Assembly (NCBI GenBank): GCA_017620475.1
Contig: JAFZQI010000026.1
Coordinates: 1-64,000 of the forward strand
Direction: 5' to 3'
Origin: Clostridiales bacterium
GTDB taxonomy: Bacteria; Bacillota; Clostridia; Saccharofermentanales; Saccharofermentanaceae
DNA length: 64,000 bases
This document shows, one piece after another, positions 9,466 through 19,107 of this stretch (the first letter of the stretch is position 1; every line of letters starts with the position of its first letter). The position numbers and the translations under genes are program-made. The notes beneath the pieces were generated by a model. The model did no database searches, had not been told where the DNA came from, and saw nothing but the letters and a program-made list of their open reading frames with translations.

Positions 9466-11088
9466 CTATTCTAACATATCCTGCACAAAATATCTCTTCA
9501 AAAGCGCTTCCGCCTGTCGGATCCCGTCAATTGCCGAGCTCATGATGCCGCCGGCATATCCGGCGCCCTCTCCGGTCGGGAATATTCCCTTCACGTTTAG
9601 GCTCTCACCGTTCTCGTCCCTTCTGATACGGACAGGAGAGGAACTTCTCGTCTCCACCGCCGTCAATACCGCATCCGGATCATCAAATCCCGATATCTTA
9701 CCGTCAAGCTTCTTAAGACCGTCATCAATGGTCTCCGCGACTTCCTTAGGAAGAATATCCCAAAGATTACTCATCGTTACTCCCGGCCGATAAGAAGGAA
9801 TCACCTTTCCCCACGCCGTTGTCTTCACATGCTCGTGAAAATCACCCACACGCTGTGCAGGAGCAAAATACGGTTTTTCTCCCGCATGAAAGGCCTTTCT
9901 CTCCAGATCCCTTTGGAAAAGGATCCCGTTTTGCCAGCTGTCTGTACCATAGTCATTCCCATCGACGCCCACAAGCATCGCCGCATTTGCATTCTCTTTA
10001 TCCCGGGCATACTCACTCATCCCGTTTGTCACCACGCCCATATTTTCCGACGATCCGCATACCACTTCGCCTCCCGGACACATACAGAAAGAATAGAGCT
10101 TTCTTCCCGTAGACGCTGCAGTCACCACTTTATAATTCGCAGGACGCAATATCTCGCTTTGGAAAAGCTCCCCGAATTGCGCCCTGTCGATCTCACTTTG
10201 CAGATGTTCGATCCGCACACCCACGGCAAACGGCTTCGATTCAAGCTCCACACCTTTCTCTGCGAGCATAGAGAAAGTATCTCTCGCGCTATGACCTACA
10301 GCCAGAACCAAAGCATCACAGGGAATCGTAACAGGATCTTCTCCACTAAAAGAAGCAGTATGCGTGACCGAGACCAGGTTTCCGTCCCGGATCTCCATAT
10401 CGCTCAGCGTCCGCCCGAAAAGCACTTTTCCCCCTCGAGCGACCAGATCCTTGCGCATATTCTTGATCACCTTACGAAGCAGATCCGTCCCGATATGTGG
10501 GTGCGCATCATACAAAATGGATTTCGGTGCGCCATATTTCACAAATGTACGAAGAACAAGATCTCTCCTCTGATCCGACACGCCGCTGAACAGTTTCCCA
10601 TCAGAAAACGTGCCGGCTCCGCCCTCACCGAACTGTACATTGGAATGAGTATTCAATATCCCCTGATCACGTAATTTGCTTACATCAGAAGTCCTTGTAT
10701 CAATATCTTCTCCTCTTTCAAGAAGTATAGGACAAACTCCGGCTTCAACAAGCGCCGCAGCTGCAAATAGACCGGCCGGACCGCTTCCGCAAACCACAAC
10801 ACGTTTATTCAATGATATGGGCAATCGCGTGTGATCGATCAATTCAGGCGACAAGATGGATTCCCGGAAATCCACATCAGAAAACCGCGCCGATATCACC
10901 ACGCGCACATCGTTTTTGTGACGGGCATCGATGGATTTTTTAAGAAAAAGGCAATATTTCGGAAGTCTTTTCCGCGATTTCTTTTCAAAGTACGTCCGAA
11001 CATCCCGGTCATCCGTAAAGGGAGAAGAAATCTTCGGTAACCGCTCATAAACGGAAAGCGGAATCGATTGGCGGATCTCGATATCCAT
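9466..11088 (-). CDS. FAD-dependent dehydrogenase (COG2509 type)
   Basis: A 540-residue flavoprotein. A short N-terminal domain (to about 90) precedes the dinucleotide-binding site VVCGSGPAGLFAAAALVEAG, and the C-terminal FAD motif FPTGEGAGYAGGIMSSAIDG closes the fold. RRDENGESL and the Cys-containing MCPGGEVV loop are characteristic of this uncharacterised family. The substrate is unknown. Its start ATG overlaps the upstream stop in TGATG, so it is translationally coupled to the flavoprotein gene before it. Confidence 0.88.
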   Translation of the reverse strand: MDIEIRQSIPLSVYERLPKISSPFTDDRDVRTYFEKKSRKRLPKYCLFLKKSIDARHKNDVRVVISARFSDVDFRESILSPELIDHTRLPISLNKRVVVCGSGPAGLFAAAALVEAGVCPILLERGEDIDTRTSDVSKLRDQGILNTHSNVQFGEGGAGTFSDGKLFSGVSDQRRDLVLRTFVKYGAPKSILYDAHPHIGTDLLRKVIKNMRKDLVARGGKVLFGRTLSDMEIRDGNLVSVTHTASFSGEDPVTIPCDALVLAVGHSARDTFSMLAEKGVELESKPFAVGVRIEHLQSEIDRAQFGELFQSEILRPANYKVVTAASTGRKLYSFCMCPGGEVVCGSSENMGVVTNGMSEYARDKENANAAMLVGVDGNDYGTDSWQNGILFQRDLERKAFHAGEKPYFAPAQRVGDFHEHVKTTAWGKVIPSYRPGVTMSNLWDILPKEVAETIDDGLKKLDGKISGFDDPDAVLTAVETRSSSPVRIRRDENGESLNVKGIFPTGEGAGYAGGIMSSAIDGIRQAEALLKRYFVQDMLE

Positions 11089-12395
11089 CAGGATCCACCT
11101 TCCTTATCCCGGAAAACCGGTTCTTTTTCAGCCGCAGCTCTTCCTGCAGCAATTCCCGACGAGAAAGCCCACTGCAGATTGTAACCGCCGCAGTCGCCGT
11201 CAACATCCAATACCTCGCCGCATGCATATAACGACGGAACGATCAACGACTCAAGTGAATCCTCGCAAAACTCATCACAATCCGCTCCACCGATCGTAGT
11301 CTGCGCATATTCAAGCGAACGCGTACCCAGGACATCAAATCTCCAATCGCGAAGAGTTCCCAGGATCTTCCTGATGTCAGATTCGGAAAGAGATGAAATG
11401 GGCAGAGAAAGCGGTCGATCCAAGGCGGTCTTCAGGATCATGGTACCGATTTTCCCAGGAAGAATAGACAGAAGCAGCTGCTCGATCGGTCTTTGACTCA
11501 TAGTACGGAGCCGGCTTCTAAGTTCTTCGCTCAACGAAGCAATCGTGATTTCATCAAAAATCTGAAGAGAAACATATATTGGGGCAGCAAGCCGGCCCTT
11601 ACGCATCCTTCGGGATACCTCACCGGATATCTGGAACACCGCAGGTCCAGAAAGCCCATAATCCGTGAAAAGAACTTCGCCAAATTGACTTGCTATGATA
11701 CATCCATCCTCGATCAGCGAAACCTGTGCATCCGCCTTAAGTCCTGACAGCGGTTTGGTCACGGCATTTTCCGTCACCAGCTGAACGATCGACGGCTTAG
11801 GAGCATATACCTTATGCCCCAAAGAAGAAAGCCACCTGTACCCGTCGCCGGTCGTACCGAGAGCCGGAGCACATGCTCCTCCACAGGCAACGATCACTTT
11901 TCGTCCATAGAAAACACGGCCGTCCTCACAGGAGACTGTCAAAGGATCACCGGCCGTGATTCCGCTGACCACCGTATCCGAAGCCACACGGATACGAAGA
12001 TCCGTTAATTCACTTCGGAATGCATCCACAACAGATGAGGATACCTTACTCATCGGGAAGATCTTATTCCCTTCCGATGTCGTCACAATACCGATATCAT
12101 TAAGGAAAGCTAGAGTTTCCAGCGGAGGTACCTTTTCCAGGATCTTCCCGGGGAATGATTCTTTCCTGCTATGGAAATGTGAAAGCTCCATATCTTTATT
12201 GGACAGATTACACCGTCCGTTACCGGTAGCCAGAACTTTCTTTCCAACACGATCATTCTTTTCCAGGATCAGGACATCCGCATAAGATTGCGAGATTTCA
12301 AGGATACGCTTCTGATAGGCAATGGCCGCACACATACCTGAAGCTCCGCCCCCGATAACAAGAAGATCCAAGATAGGATTACTATTCTCACTCAT
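11088..12395 (-). CDS. NAD(P)/FAD-dependent oxidoreductase (HI0933/BaiN family)
   Basis: A 435-residue flavoprotein of the HI0933 family. It has DLLVIGGGASGMCAAIAY for FAD at the N-terminus, GNGRCNLSNKD, and the C-terminal GEVLDVDGDCGGYNLQWAFSSG, all family hallmarks. Members have been linked to bile-acid and other enoate reductions, but the substrate here cannot be inferred. ATG 12395 was chosen because GAGG stands 6 bases before it; ATG 12407 has no site. It overlaps the CYTH gene by 8 bases and the next gene by one. Confidence 0.9.
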   Translation of the reverse strand: MSENSNPILDLLVIGGGASGMCAAIAYQKRILEISQSYADVLILEKNDRVGKKVLATGNGRCNLSNKDMELSHFHSRKESFPGKILEKVPPLETLAFLNDIGIVTTSEGNKIFPMSKVSSSVVDAFRSELTDLRIRVASDTVVSGITAGDPLTVSCEDGRVFYGRKVIVACGGACAPALGTTGDGYRWLSSLGHKVYAPKPSIVQLVTENAVTKPLSGLKADAQVSLIEDGCIIASQFGEVLFTDYGLSGPAVFQISGEVSRRMRKGRLAAPIYVSLQIFDEITIASLSEELRSRLRTMSQRPIEQLLLSILPGKIGTMILKTALDRPLSLPISSLSESDIRKILGTLRDWRFDVLGTRSLEYAQTTIGGADCDEFCEDSLESLIVPSLYACGEVLDVDGDCGGYNLQWAFSSGIAAGRAAAEKEPVFRDKEGGS

Positions 12396-13071
12396 GTTCG
12401 GCCTCATTAAGAAGTTTCATGCATCTGGCATACTTAGAAAGAATGCCCGGATGGCATCGGCAGTGTTCACAGATTATCGAACCGAGATCGCTAACAGCGG
12501 ACCACTCTCCGCTGATCAGTTCGATCTCCATTTCACATATCGGCAAAAACCGGTCACCGGCCATACATTTCCCGATATCCAGGCAGACCTCCATTACAGC
12601 ATTTTCAAATCTGACGGTGATCGTCGTTCTTCGGAAAGCCGTACTGCAGACAGTGATCAGCTCACGGTCACGGGCAGGGATCAGTGCGGAAACCAGGATC
12701 TCATAAGGATCATCTTTCATAGAAGAAGCTTTATCCAGAAACCACGAGATATCAAAAACGGGGGAATCCGAAGGAATATTCCACTCACAGCGGCTCGTAA
12801 GGCCCTGATGTTCTAAAGAAGCGGATCCGGCTCCTTTGATGGTAACCGGAGACGTCTTCACCGTATGAATATACTGTTGACCAAGCACATGACGCACGCG
12901 CAGCGAAGTACGTGAGGCCTGCATCAGCATATCGGCAGTATCCACATACCGGTTCTCATACTCCTCGGTCTTCTCACTTTCAATTTCAACTGAATCCAGA
13001 AACCACGGCTGTTCGACAGAAGCACAAAGCTCCTCTTCCGAATCGAAAGCAAGCTTTAATTCCGTCTCCAT
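12388..13071 (-). CDS. CYTH domain protein (triphosphate tunnel metalloenzyme-like)
   Basis: A 227-residue CYTH-superfamily protein. The diagnostic ExExK stands right at the N-terminus (E2-T-E4-L-K6), followed by YVDTADMLMQASRTSLRVRH, with the basic/acidic tunnel residues of the family. Such proteins hydrolyse triphosphates such as PPPi or ThTP, but some are inactive. RBS GGAGG precedes ATG 13071. It is in the run with the DUF5711 gene upstream and flavoprotein downstream. Confidence 0.8.
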   Translation of the reverse strand: METELKLAFDSEEELCASVEQPWFLDSVEIESEKTEEYENRYVDTADMLMQASRTSLRVRHVLGQQYIHTVKTSPVTIKGAGSASLEHQGLTSRCEWNIPSDSPVFDISWFLDKASSMKDDPYEILVSALIPARDRELITVCSTAFRRTTITVRFENAVMEVCLDIGKCMAGDRFLPICEMEIELISGEWSAVSDLGSIICEHCRCHPGILSKYARCMKLLNEAEHE

Positions 13072-13088
13072 AAGAACCTCCGAGATAA

Positions 13089-14264
13089 TTACAATGTGAT
13101 CTCACGAACACCTGCATTTGTCACCACACAGGCGTTTTTCGTACCGAAAAAGGCAACACGAAGCACCGGCTCATCGACATTGATCGTAGAAGTGATCCTT
13201 GCACTGCCAAGTTCAATAAGAAGGATCGTCTCATCTACAGCGATCAGTACGGAAGACCCGGAAACGTCGAAATGAAGCACCTCGTTTCCAAGAAGGATAT
13301 CTCCGGTCTTACCGCCGGAGCGGTTATATATCGCAAGGTGAAGCGGCTGTTCGATTCCATCGGAATAGATCACCGAATACCCGCCATCATACGAGAAAAT
13401 GCTTTGGACATACGGGAAGGCCGGAGACACCATATCACAATTCCCGTCTCCCAGCACCGCCACCTCGCTAATACCGGCAACCGCAACCTTTTCCGGGCTT
13501 AAATAGGCAAGAAGGGGCATGATATCCTTAACGATCGGCGAGTAGAACGCAAATTCAGACGGATGCGCATTCATACGGTCCTGAGGGATAGAAAACTGTT
13601 TCACATGAGGGATCATCTGGGAACCATCCGTATCGACCAAAGCGACACTCAATGTACTCTCATCCGGCGCAAAAGCCAGTGATAACGGATAACCGGATTC
13701 GTATGAGGACCACTTGGCCAGGAAACTCCCGTCCTTTTCCATCATATAAACGCAGCCGAAAGAATCATTCTCATCGGTAATAACTGCGGCAAGCCCGGAA
13801 GGTGCCAGAGCAAGGTTTCCGATTTTTCCGTCCATATGATTCCTGTATACCATCCCCTCTTCCGTAAAGAGCGCACATAGGAATCCTTCCGTATCGGCCA
13901 CCATAGCGTAAGGCCCGCTCATCACACAGACAGGAGTACTCATTTCCAGGTCATAACCGAATATCTCGTTTCCGGAGATCGAGAGATACGCAACTCTTTT
14001 GGTCGACACCTTCAAAAGGCCGTTCTGAAAAGGATACAGCTGTTGCGCTTCTGTATATTCACAATCAAAACCGGCAATCGCAGAAAGACGGAGCTGCTCC
14101 TTCGCACCGTTCTTTGCTTCTACATGGTTACGGATCATATATACCAGAACGATCGTCACCACGGCCAGGATCAGGCACAGCGCGACAAGGAGCGGCGTCG
14201 CATACTTGCGGCTCGCTTTCGCCTTTCGGATCTTAGGTTCATTCTGCTTTATTGCTTGCGGCAT
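13089..14264 (-). CDS. DUF5711-type membrane-anchored propeller protein
   Basis: A 391-residue protein with a basic cytoplasmic N-terminus, one membrane segment at about 24-44 (LLVALCLILAVVTIVLVYMI) and an extracytoplasmic domain of repeated beta strands (YLSISGNEIFGYDL, GKIGNLALAPSG, PLSLAFAPDESTLSVALV) that looks like a WD40-type propeller. This matches the Clostridia family annotated DUF5711; no function is known. It follows the DUF4340 gene by 15 bases, so it may be an extracellular partner of the ABC module. Confidence 0.75.
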   Translation of the reverse strand: MPQAIKQNEPKIRKAKASRKYATPLLVALCLILAVVTIVLVYMIRNHVEAKNGAKEQLRLSAIAGFDCEYTEAQQLYPFQNGLLKVSTKRVAYLSISGNEIFGYDLEMSTPVCVMSGPYAMVADTEGFLCALFTEEGMVYRNHMDGKIGNLALAPSGLAAVITDENDSFGCVYMMEKDGSFLAKWSSYESGYPLSLAFAPDESTLSVALVDTDGSQMIPHVKQFSIPQDRMNAHPSEFAFYSPIVKDIMPLLAYLSPEKVAVAGISEVAVLGDGNCDMVSPAFPYVQSIFSYDGGYSVIYSDGIEQPLHLAIYNRSGGKTGDILLGNEVLHFDVSGSSVLIAVDETILLIELGSARITSTINVDEPVLRVAFFGTKNACVVTNAGVREITL

Positions 14265-14279
14265 TCTTCTTCCACTCTC

Positions 14280-15764
14280 TTAAGGACGGTCATATACATC
14301 GTTGATATCCTTATTGTCGATTGCTTCGTTAGTAAGCTGATACGCATCCCAAATACCGAAGCCTGACATGTTATGACCATTATCTTTATATAATACGCTT
14401 CTATCTACAATAAATCCACTATAGCGGTCGTTGAGGAAGCAGTAGTACTCCTCCTCTCCACAAGGCACCAGTTTCAGTGTAAAGTTCTCACTGTCGTTCT
14501 TTACCACCTTGATCGTAGCCTTCACATCCGCAAGCTCAGGTTTGACATCGTAATCCACGCGCTTTACGGGCATTTGGAAGATCGATCCAAACAGAAGAAG
14601 TCCATAACAGTCCCCGTCCCTCGTATAAATCTTAGCATTTCGCTGATCCAGACGAATTGTGGTTTCTTCACTTTCAAATGACATGGAATCATCAAGATGC
14701 ACATCCAGAATAAACGTCGTCTCCCCGATCGTGACCGTCGCCGTCCTGACATCATTCAGATACCCATGGATCACATACGAATCAATCAGCTCAAAGGGCG
14801 AAGTATTTAATCCCGGAAGCGTAGAAGGATCGATACAGAAAGTATACGTACTGTTCGAGCAATACCCGTAATAATATCCGCCGATCTCCATAGACAGGAA
14901 CACATCCACGACCTCACCGGTCTTCATATGGTAAGAAATATGGTACTCAGGATGATCAAGTCCATATTCGGCATAATTCTCTTCAGGGATCGGCACATAC
15001 TGAGAAACCTGAAGTTTGATCAGGTAATTAAACAGCTGCGTCAGCTCCACCTTCGGTTCACGTTCCATCGGATAGGTAACCAGGTACCTCGGTTCGAGGA
15101 AAAGCCCGTTATCATAATCCGGCTGGGGACGGATGCTCCATCTCGCGCCGTTGGAAGCACGGGTAAACTCCAGTTCATCCACCGCACTTCTATCCACATT
15201 GATCACATATCGGTCAAGAAGGTTCTCGAATCGTGAAGAAAGCTTCTGATAGAAGGAATACTCGGCAATCAGCACATCCTTCTCTCCCTCTACCATGACA
15301 TAAATACCGCTCTTATCTTCAAGTATATTTCCGACACGCATCACTTTTTGGGAATTATCGTTCTTCGTGATCGTAATAAGATACATCGGCTGCTCAAGCC
15401 CATACGCCGCCCGATCCGCATCCGTTGCCTCAAAGCGCTTCGAGATCGTAAAATGGATGAGTGCCGTGACTTTATTACGGATTTCTGACTCATTCAGATT
15501 ATTCTGTGAAAACTCCTGGCCATTATACGTAACGGACTTAAGACGGAAAGAAGGCCCGTACTGATAGACCGATTCCTCGCCGTCTTTCCCGGAAATAGCT
15601 ACAGACTGGATCTCCATATCCGAGCAGATATCGACAATATGGCTTTGTTCCAGTTTATCAATATTATACTGTTCCACGATCCGGACGATCAGCACGACAG
15701 CTAATGCAATAAGAAGCACGGCCAGAACGAGTATCTCCTTCCAGAGTTTCCGAAGTTCTTTCAT
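14280..15764 (-). CDS. DUF4340 domain protein, membrane anchored
   Basis: A 494-residue protein with one N-terminal membrane segment (ILVLAVLLIALAVVLIVRIV) and a large extracytoplasmic region containing two DUF4340-like units (YGLEQPMYLITITKNDN and YGLDHPEYHISYHMKTG). The family is usually encoded beside GldG-like and ABC-2 genes, as here, but its job is unknown. ATG 15764 was chosen because GGAGG stands 4 bases before it; 45 bases of upstream open frame have no site. Overlaps nothing; 10 bases follow the GldG-like gene's stop. Confidence 0.8.
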   Translation of the reverse strand: MKELRKLWKEILVLAVLLIALAVVLIVRIVEQYNIDKLEQSHIVDICSDMEIQSVAISGKDGEESVYQYGPSFRLKSVTYNGQEFSQNNLNESEIRNKVTALIHFTISKRFEATDADRAAYGLEQPMYLITITKNDNSQKVMRVGNILEDKSGIYVMVEGEKDVLIAEYSFYQKLSSRFENLLDRYVINVDRSAVDELEFTRASNGARWSIRPQPDYDNGLFLEPRYLVTYPMEREPKVELTQLFNYLIKLQVSQYVPIPEENYAEYGLDHPEYHISYHMKTGEVVDVFLSMEIGGYYYGYCSNSTYTFCIDPSTLPGLNTSPFELIDSYVIHGYLNDVRTATVTIGETTFILDVHLDDSMSFESEETTIRLDQRNAKIYTRDGDCYGLLLFGSIFQMPVKRVDYDVKPELADVKATIKVVKNDSENFTLKLVPCGEEEYYCFLNDRYSGFIVDRSVLYKDNGHNMSGFGIWDAYQLTNEAIDNKDINDVYDRP

Positions 15765-15774
15765 AGCACCTCCA

Positions 15775-17289
15775 TCACAGATGACGTCTCTTACGGTAGA
15801 TATACACACCGCAGATCAGACTTCCGAGAGGAATGACCGTCATAACGATAACCGACCAGGTGGTCGCTGAAGAGGACGATAACGGCTTACTGAGGATATA
15901 GCTCGGCACAGACTTACCGGGAACCATTGGCGTAACGTGGATCGTATTGATATCACCCAGAAGATTTCTTAAGAATACCGCATTATTATCACTGAGCGTG
16001 TTCGCCTCATAGTATTTGTCCGATGTAAAAGAACTTGAACCAATCACGATCATGGAAGCCTTATCGCTTGTGTCGGAATCAACACTCCACAACGCTACAG
16101 GGTAAGTCCCGGCAGAAACAGCGGAATCGATCTGAGCATTTTCAAAATCAACCGAAGTCGAGCCGGAAGTGACGATCAAGGGAGAAACCGACAAGCTCGA
16201 CTTCTTATCGGTCGATGTCTTCAGATAACGGCACTTTTCAACCGTATAATTTGCAGGCATCGAGATCTTCGAACCGTAATCCGAATCAATATCAGCAATG
16301 AAACTGTAAGGATCATCCGTACTTAGCAGATGGTCCATATCATTTTCATGTAAAAGCCCGGCCTCCATGATAATTCCCATGCGGTTCGTCACTTCATTAA
16401 GGTTCGGATACTCCACCGCCTTTTCGGTATCATAACCATTTACCACCAAAACCTCACCGGAGTTATCCAGATACGACTTGATCAGTTCTTTTTCCGTGGG
16501 AGTAATATCAGAATCCGGCTGCAGGATCACAAGAAGAGTACAATCATCAGGGATCTTGGCATTCTCCCCTTTCAAAGTGATTTCTGAAGAAGCAAAGCCA
16601 AGGGATTTCAGGATCTGATCGAGATAATAATGCGTCGGGAGATTATGCCCCGAAAGATAATAAGCATGCAAAGCACGGCCGGATGTGACATACATGATCC
16701 TTCCGGTGAATTCTCTTTCAAGATTATTGGTAGTCGGAATCGCGAGATTATAATACTGCAGCATATTCGCGTCGTATACAAAACAGCTGTAGGGATCAAC
16801 TGTAGTCAGAAGATCACCGCAGCGGATCACATACGTATCCTTACGCAATCCGTAGAGATTGTCCGGGTCCAGCTGCTTCAGAATGAACGGATCCACATCC
16901 GGGTCGATGTACTTCAGTTCGATCATCCCGTCCGCTTTCGACTCATAATCATCCAGAAGCGGAAGACAGTAGTCTTTCCAGTCACTAATGGCATTATTCC
17001 TATTGAAAAGGCCGATGATCTCGACTTTCTTGTCCAGTTTCTCGATAAAATTCTTAGTCAGGATACTTACCGTATTCTGCTGAACAGATGTCGCATCAAA
17101 AGTCAGCTTCTTGTCCAGTGTAAGATCCAGAAGAATATTAAACACGATACAAATCGCAACGATCAAAGCCGTCGATATGATCGAAATCTTCTTTAGAGAC
17201 CGGTTGCGCTCGTCAGACTTGACGGAAACCTTAGGAGTCTTGACCGTACGCTCTTGGAGGATACTTTCTTTAGCGGTTTTTCTTGCCAT
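15775..17289 (-). CDS. GldG-like ABC-associated protein
   Basis: A 504-residue protein with a membrane segment at about 33-52, an extracytoplasmic domain and a second membrane segment near the C-terminus (TWSVIVMTVIPLGSLICGVYIY), followed by basic residues. The layout and segments such as VEIIGLFNR, YYLSGHNLPTHYYLDQILKSLGF and LLVILQPDSDITPTEKELIKSYLDNSGEVLVV (spread over about 215-285) match the GldG/IFT52-like family of ABC partners. In other bacteria GldG works with GldA (ATPase) and GldF (permease), which are encoded immediately upstream here. RBS GGAGG precedes ATG 17289. Confidence 0.8.
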   Translation of the reverse strand: MARKTAKESILQERTVKTPKVSVKSDERNRSLKKISIISTALIVAICIVFNILLDLTLDKKLTFDATSVQQNTVSILTKNFIEKLDKKVEIIGLFNRNNAISDWKDYCLPLLDDYESKADGMIELKYIDPDVDPFILKQLDPDNLYGLRKDTYVIRCGDLLTTVDPYSCFVYDANMLQYYNLAIPTTNNLEREFTGRIMYVTSGRALHAYYLSGHNLPTHYYLDQILKSLGFASSEITLKGENAKIPDDCTLLVILQPDSDITPTEKELIKSYLDNSGEVLVVNGYDTEKAVEYPNLNEVTNRMGIIMEAGLLHENDMDHLLSTDDPYSFIADIDSDYGSKISMPANYTVEKCRYLKTSTDKKSSLSVSPLIVTSGSTSVDFENAQIDSAVSAGTYPVALWSVDSDTSDKASMIVIGSSSFTSDKYYEANTLSDNNAVFLRNLLGDINTIHVTPMVPGKSVPSYILSKPLSSSSATTWSVIVMTVIPLGSLICGVYIYRKRRHL

Positions 17290-17303
17290 AATATCCCCTC
17301 CTT

Positions 17304-18086
17304 TCAGCCCTGACTCCAGCGTTTCTTCTCGAGAACGCGGTAAGTGATGTAGATAAACATAGCCGTAAAGCTGAGGCAGAAGATCAGAGGTACGATCTTA
17401 AAGACGCCGGTAGTATAGCAGCTCGTACGGGTGTACGGATCGAACCAGGCGATGGCTTCGCGAAGGCCCTCACCTGCCGAATATATGGACGAATCAGACA
17501 TTCCGAAGAAATGAGTAAACTTCAGGAAAGCCTTGAACACCTCGGAAATAGATGTTGCGATCTCCGAAAGCATGCTCAGAAACAGCAAAACGACAAAGCA
17601 TACCACTGCGGACATGATCTGGTTTTCCGTCATGGCCGAAGTCAGCATTCCGATTGAAATGAAAAGAGCAGCCAGAACCAGATACCCGACGATCGCTCCC
17701 CATGTCGCCGTGCTTATATATCCGGAAAGGATAACGGTAATGATCATATGGCTGAAAAGGCAAAGCAGCATCAGCATCTGTAGAGCCATCGCCGCAAGAA
17801 ATTTACCGATGACAGCATTCTTCATGGAGAAAGGCATCGTATACAGAAGCACATCCGTACCGTTCTTCTTCTCTTCTGCGAACAGCCTCATCGTGATGAT
17901 CGGAATAAGAATAATGAAGAAAGTACGCAGATATGCCACTTCCATATTGATATTCACATAAGCGTAATCGGTAGTCAGCATACCGGAGAAATAATAACCG
18001 CTGATCACACCCAGAAGACAGATGGCGACCCATCCGACCGGGGTTCTGAAATAGGAAAGGAATTCTCGTTTGAAAATCGCGAACAT
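17304..18086 (-). CDS. ABC-2 type permease (GldF-like)
   Basis: A 260-residue inner-membrane permease with six predicted membrane segments. The start MFAIFKREFLSYFRTP and the segment RLFAEEKKNGTDVLLYTMP are typical of ABC-2 exporters. It forms a module with the ATPase gene upstream (12-bp gap) and the GldG-like gene downstream (14-bp gap). Substrate unknown. Confidence 0.9.
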   Translation of the reverse strand: MFAIFKREFLSYFRTPVGWVAICLLGVISGYYFSGMLTTDYAYVNINMEVAYLRTFFIILIPIITMRLFAEEKKNGTDVLLYTMPFSMKNAVIGKFLAAMALQMLMLLCLFSHMIITVILSGYISTATWGAIVGYLVLAALFISIGMLTSAMTENQIMSAVVCFVVLLFLSMLSEIATSISEVFKAFLKFTHFFGMSDSSIYSAGEGLREAIAWFDPYTRTSCYTTGVFKIVPLIFCLSFTAMFIYITYRVLEKKRWSQG

Positions 18087-18097
18087 GCATATACTCC

Positions 18098-19033
18098 TTA
18101 CTTATTAGGTGTTGTAATGCTGGTAAAGACATCTTCCAGCGAAGCGGCCTTGGAACGGAACTCCAATATCGGAGCATGGAGCCTGGCCATAGCAAAGAAG
18201 ATCGATTTACGGACATCCAGATTTCCATCTGCCACGATTTCAAGCTGCAGCAAGCCGTTCTTCTCAGCAAGTAAAGTTACCGATCCCACTCCGGAAATCG
18301 CACGAAGCGGCATCTGCAGATCCTTAAATGAGCCTTCTACCGTAAGAAGATATCTGGAATTGTCCTCCATGCGTGCCGACAGCTCGATCGTCGGTGCATC
18401 CGCAACAATACGGCCATTATTAATGATGATCACACGATCGCAGATCGCCTGGACCTCCGAGAGGATATGCGAACTGAATATGATCGTATGCTTCTTGGCC
18501 AGCGCACAGATCAATTTGCGGATCTCAATCACCTGATTCGGGTCAAGACCAACCGTCGGTTCATCAAGAATAAGGACTTCCGGATTCCCGATCAATGTCT
18601 GGGCAATCCCGACACGCTGGCGATAACCCTTAGAAAGATTATGGATCAGGCGTCCGGAGACATTACCGATATGAACCATCTGCATGATTTCCGAAATATG
18701 TTTCTTTTTAATATCCTTCGGGACTTTCTTCAAATCACAGATATAATCGAGGTATTCTACAACCGTCATGTCCAGGAACAAAGGCGGAAGTTCCGGAAGA
18801 TATCCGACATTCTTCTTCGCCAGTTCAGGCTGTTCCAGAATATCGTACCCGTTGATCGTGACCTTTCCGCTTGTCGCCGACAGATATCCAGTCACAATAT
18901 TCATCGTAGTCGTCTTTCCCGCGCCGTTCGGCCCGAGGAAACCGAGTATCTCACCTTGGTTCACGGTGAAGGAAATACCTCCGAGGGCTCTCTTATCTCC
19001 GTAAAACTTCACCAGATTCGATATTTCAATCAT
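18098..19033 (-). CDS. ABC transporter ATP-binding protein
   Basis: A 311-residue ATPase. Walker A GPNGAGKTT is at 34-42, the signature LSKGYRQRVGIAQ at about 134-146, Walker B VLILDEPTVGLDP at about 155-167, and the switch His in FSSHILSEV. The C-terminal 90 residues form the extension usual in ABC-2 exporter ATPases. It energises the adjacent permease. RBS GGAGGAAG precedes ATG 19033. Confidence 0.95.
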   Translation of the reverse strand: MIEISNLVKFYGDKRALGGISFTVNQGEILGFLGPNGAGKTTTMNIVTGYLSATSGKVTINGYDILEQPELAKKNVGYLPELPPLFLDMTVVEYLDYICDLKKVPKDIKKKHISEIMQMVHIGNVSGRLIHNLSKGYRQRVGIAQTLIGNPEVLILDEPTVGLDPNQVIEIRKLICALAKKHTIIFSSHILSEVQAICDRVIIINNGRIVADAPTIELSARMEDNSRYLLTVEGSFKDLQMPLRAISGVGSVTLLAEKNGLLQLEIVADGNLDVRKSIFFAMARLHAPILEFRSKAASLEDVFTSITTPNK

Positions 19034-19107
19034 GTATTCTTCCTCCGCAATAATCAGCGAGAATATTTTACCCTAAAATGCCTTATCAATAAAGTCTCTT
19101 TGACAAA

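Noticed and set aside
13089..19033. Gliding motility locus
   Set aside because: The Gld-like ABC genes are widespread and no other gliding or type IX secretion genes are here.
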